From Candidatus Bathyarchaeota archaeon (GTDB taxonomy: Archaea > Thermoproteota > Bathyarchaeia > RBG-16-48-13 > GCA-020355125): a stretch of DNA of 7,522 nucleotides. This document shows, piece after piece, positions 5,847-7,522 of the stretch. The stretch is taken from contig JAUWWH010000036.1 in the NCBI GenBank assembly GCA_030617005.1, positions 1 through 7,522 of the forward strand, in the 5' to 3' direction. Each line of letters opens with the position of its first letter. The first letter of the stretch is position 1. Under the pieces are notes generated by a model. That model saw only the letters and a list, made by a program, of their open reading frames with translations, searched no databases and had not been told where the DNA came from. Both the position numbers and the translations under genes were made by a program.

Positions 5847-5993
5847 TCAGATTATGAAACAGCGATTTGATAGCTGGGCAGAGTGTTCAATAAAATTGTT
5901 TCCAGTATTATTCTCAAAATCGTTTATCCTTTTCAGAATCTTAGCAACTAGCCTATCACTTAGACCTTGAATATTCCTATAGAAACCGTTCAA
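5847..5993 (-). CDS. Possible 48-residue protein just downstream of the helicase
   Basis: A TTG at 5993, one base after the helicase stop, opens a 48-residue frame ending in TGA at 5847. The product would contain GLSDRLVAKILKRINDFENN, which looks like an amphipathic helix with alternating basic and hydrophobic residues, and a polar end (FIEHSAQLSNRCFII). No Shine-Dalgarno site lies upstream, so expression would depend on coupling to the helicase. The frame is open back to about 6008 but offers no better start. I recognise no family. It may be a chance frame in the gap between convergent genes. The helix-like composition and the T-rich tract immediately after it are the only support. Confidence 0.25.
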   Translation of the reverse strand: MNGFYRNIQGLSDRLVAKILKRINDFENNTGNNFIEHSAQLSNRCFII

Positions 5994-5994
5994 T

Positions 5995-7263
5995 TTAAAC
6001 CAGTCTTGTTATTAGTGGTTTCTGTGTTGCCCAGCATGTTTTACAATAAACTGGTCTATTTGGGTCAGGTTTGAATGGAACTTCACATTTCTCTCCGCAA
6101 TCAGTGCAGACTGCTTTATGTAGTTTGTGAGATTCTCTATACGATCTACGATGATCTTCCAATTCCTCTATTTCAGTGTTCGTTAAAGATTTTATTCGAT
6201 TTAATTTTAACATTTCTTCATAACTCACCATTGTTATAGCGGTTCCTCCAAGTCCTACTCTTGCTGTTCTACCAATTTTATGAAAGTATACTAAAGGGTC
6301 TAATGGGATGTCATAGTTTATTATGTGAGTTATTCCTTGAATATCTAAGCCTCGAGCAGCAATATCTGTTGCTACAAGAAATTCTAGGTTCCCTTTTCTA
6401 AAAGAGTTAACAACGGCATCTCTTTGCGGTTGAGTAAGATCACCATGTAACGGTTTTGCATCATATCTTCTTTCTTTCAGCTTTCTTGCTAAGATATTTG
6501 TTCTTCTACGCGTTTTGCAGAATAATATAGCCCGTTCAATACGATTTTCGTCTATAATATCACATAAAATTTCAAATTTATCTCTAGGATTTACCTTTAT
6601 ATAATACTGCGACATCTGTGTAAGCGCTATTTCATCTTTGCTCACCAGTATTTCTTCGGGGTTCTTCAAGTATCTGTGGCATATATTCATTACTGATCGA
6701 TCTATTGTTGCAGAAAAAAGGCTTGTCTGCCTATTCACTTGCATCTTCGACAAAATATATTCCAGATCATCCCTAAAGCCCATATCTAGCATTCTGTCAG
6801 CTTCGTCGAGAACGACAACCTTTACTGATGCTAAACTTAACGTTCTCCGTTTAATATGATCTATTAGACGACCTGGTGTAGCAACAACAATATGCACCCC
6901 TCTTTCCAACGCTCTTATTTGTCTTTGGATAGAGGTTCCACCATAAATGGGTAAGACTTTTAAAGGGGTATATTTGCAGATTCGGCTTATATGTTCTGCT
7001 GTTTGAATGGCAAGTTCACGTGTTGGCTCTAAAACTAGGCCTTGAATAGTTTTACTATTTGGATTTAATTTCTGAACCATTGGAATACTGAAGGCAGCCG
7101 TCTTACCGGTTCCTGTTTGTGCTTGTCCAATAATGTCCTTGCCTTCAAGTAGCGGAATTATTGCTTGAGCTTGGATTGGAAAAAGTGTGCTAAACCCAAG
7201 ATCTTCAATACCGTTCAAAATCTCTTTACTTAATGGTAAATCTTCAAAACATTGTATTTGCAT
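5995..7263 (-). CDS. DEAD-box ATP-dependent RNA helicase with C-terminal zinc ribbon
   Basis: This enzyme unwinds short RNA duplexes using ATP and likely aids ribosome assembly, RNA decay or cold adaptation. Helicase motifs appear in order: the Q motif around FPIQAQAI (28-35), motif I AQTGTGKT (48-55), PTRELA (80-85), TPGR (129-132), DEAD (153-156), SAT (184-186), AILFCKT (245-251), ARGLDI (303-308) and motif VI HKIGRTARVG (328-337; commonly HRIGRTGRAG). The arginines of motif VI are retained. After a charged linker (about 360-383) comes a zinc ribbon with cysteines 386, 389, 407 and 410 (CxxC-x17-CxxC) around EVPFKPDPNRPVYC. That ribbon type also occurs in small archaeal and bacterial proteins and probably adds RNA or protein binding. 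ATG 7263 is preceded by the ribosome binding site AGGAGAG. It is full length and convergent with the TPP enzyme. Confidence 0.96.
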   Translation of the reverse strand: MQIQCFEDLPLSKEILNGIEDLGFSTLFPIQAQAIIPLLEGKDIIGQAQTGTGKTAAFSIPMVQKLNPNSKTIQGLVLEPTRELAIQTAEHISRICKYTPLKVLPIYGGTSIQRQIRALERGVHIVVATPGRLIDHIKRRTLSLASVKVVVLDEADRMLDMGFRDDLEYILSKMQVNRQTSLFSATIDRSVMNICHRYLKNPEEILVSKDEIALTQMSQYYIKVNPRDKFEILCDIIDENRIERAILFCKTRRRTNILARKLKERRYDAKPLHGDLTQPQRDAVVNSFRKGNLEFLVATDIAARGLDIQGITHIINYDIPLDPLVYFHKIGRTARVGLGGTAITMVSYEEMLKLNRIKSLTNTEIEELEDHRRSYRESHKLHKAVCTDCGEKCEVPFKPDPNRPVYCKTCWATQKPLITRLV

Positions 7264-7410
7264 ATCTTATATCTCTCCTATCACAAAAAAAGTTCGCATG
7301 CCACTCTTAGGAGCTTACAGCTTCTCTAGATATAAACATGAAACTGAATCGTTGTAATGAACCCTTATGGTAGAGTATCCTGTTTAAAAAGGTTTACTAA
7401 TTTAAGTTCA
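7264..7410 (-). promoter_or_regulatory. Helicase leader with ribosome binding site and TATA-like boxes
   Basis: On the minus strand, AGGAGAG (7273-7279) sits nine bases before the helicase ATG and is the strongest ribosome binding site in the window along with that of the small membrane protein. Two TATA-like elements are possible: TTTATATC (about 7328-7335, giving a leader of about 40 bases) and CTTTTTAAAC (about 7382-7392, giving a leader of about 100 bases). Which one is used cannot be decided here. Confidence 0.4.
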
Positions 7411-7522
7411 ACGAGTGGGGTCATACACGTTTTTGATGTTATTATTGTAATGAATTTCCAGAAAATAATCGAGCAAATGATTCTAGTAACAATATAAGAA
7501 AAAAGGGAAAGGATCTTTTCAA
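7411..7522. other. Window-end stretch without a supported gene
   Basis: No complete gene is visible. On the plus strand one frame from 7437 to the edge reads CYYCNEFPENN followed by a polar, lysine-containing tail, and it resembles the start of a CxxC zinc-finger protein. It opens directly after a TGA (7434-7436) and has no usable start codon, so I do not call it a gene. The rest is AT-rich. Confidence 0.35.

Noticed and set aside
6638..6859. A 73-codon plus-strand open frame inside the helicase gene
   Set aside because: It lies antisense to helicase motifs II and III, which are fully conserved, and its product has no recognisable features.
7305..7330. Hairpin AGGAGCT-TAC-AGCTTCT in the helicase leader as a riboswitch or thermometer
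   Set aside because: It pairs well only in plus-strand RNA; on the helicase (minus) strand a mismatch weakens it, and no known riboswitch pattern is seen.
1..7522. CRISPR array, tRNA, insertion sequence or attachment site
   Set aside because: No regularly spaced direct repeats, cloverleaf-like segment, transposase or terminal inverted repeats with target duplications were found on reading through the window.

Overview
The window looks like a piece of an AT-rich archaeal chromosome, most likely from an uncultured lineage. Gene starts often sit about 26 bases downstream of TATA-like boxes, or behind short purine-rich ribosome binding sites with TTG starts. Genes end in T-rich tracts rather than GC hairpins. 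The gene content (endonuclease III, a stand-alone LigD-type phosphoesterase remnant, an Ldh_2 dehydrogenase, a DEAD-box helicase with a zinc ribbon) would suit a TACK or Asgard-like archaeon. The lineage cannot be fixed from this sequence alone, and no rRNA, tRNA, CRISPR array, transposase or phage gene is visible.

Layout: (1) 1-113, minus strand, is the N-terminal end of an unrecognised protein that runs off the window. (2) 308-959, plus strand, is endonuclease III (nth). Its conserved N-terminus lies in a different frame from any usable ATG, so the gene carries either one frame break or a sequencing error. (3) About 1069-1487, plus strand, is a decayed gene for the 3'-phosphoesterase domain of LigD-type DNA end-processing enzymes. 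It has one frameshift and three in-frame TGA codons. (4) 1488-1789 is gene-poor and contains a strongly pyrimidine-rich tract. (5) A nitroreductase (minus) and a 79-residue membrane protein (plus) are divergent and share a 54-base gap. (6) 2839-5709, plus strand, holds an Ldh_2-family 2-hydroxyacid dehydrogenase followed by a full-length thiamine diphosphate (TPP) enzyme. (7) 5995-7263, minus strand, is a DEAD-box RNA helicase with a C-terminal CxxC-x17-CxxC zinc ribbon, possibly followed by a tiny 48-codon frame. (8) 7264-7522 is the helicase leader and upstream region with no gene I can support.

The most suggestive functional unit is the dehydrogenase/TPP-enzyme pair. One family interconverts 2-hydroxy acids and 2-oxo acids, and the other typically decarboxylates or ligates 2-oxo acids, so the two could act in series on one substrate. 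The substrate is unknown. A palindrome between the probable TATA box and the ATG of the dehydrogenase is a candidate operator. The other theme is decay of DNA-repair genes: a broken phosphoesterase gene lies directly downstream of an endonuclease III gene whose start is itself disrupted. I see no clear evidence of a wholly new multi-gene system.
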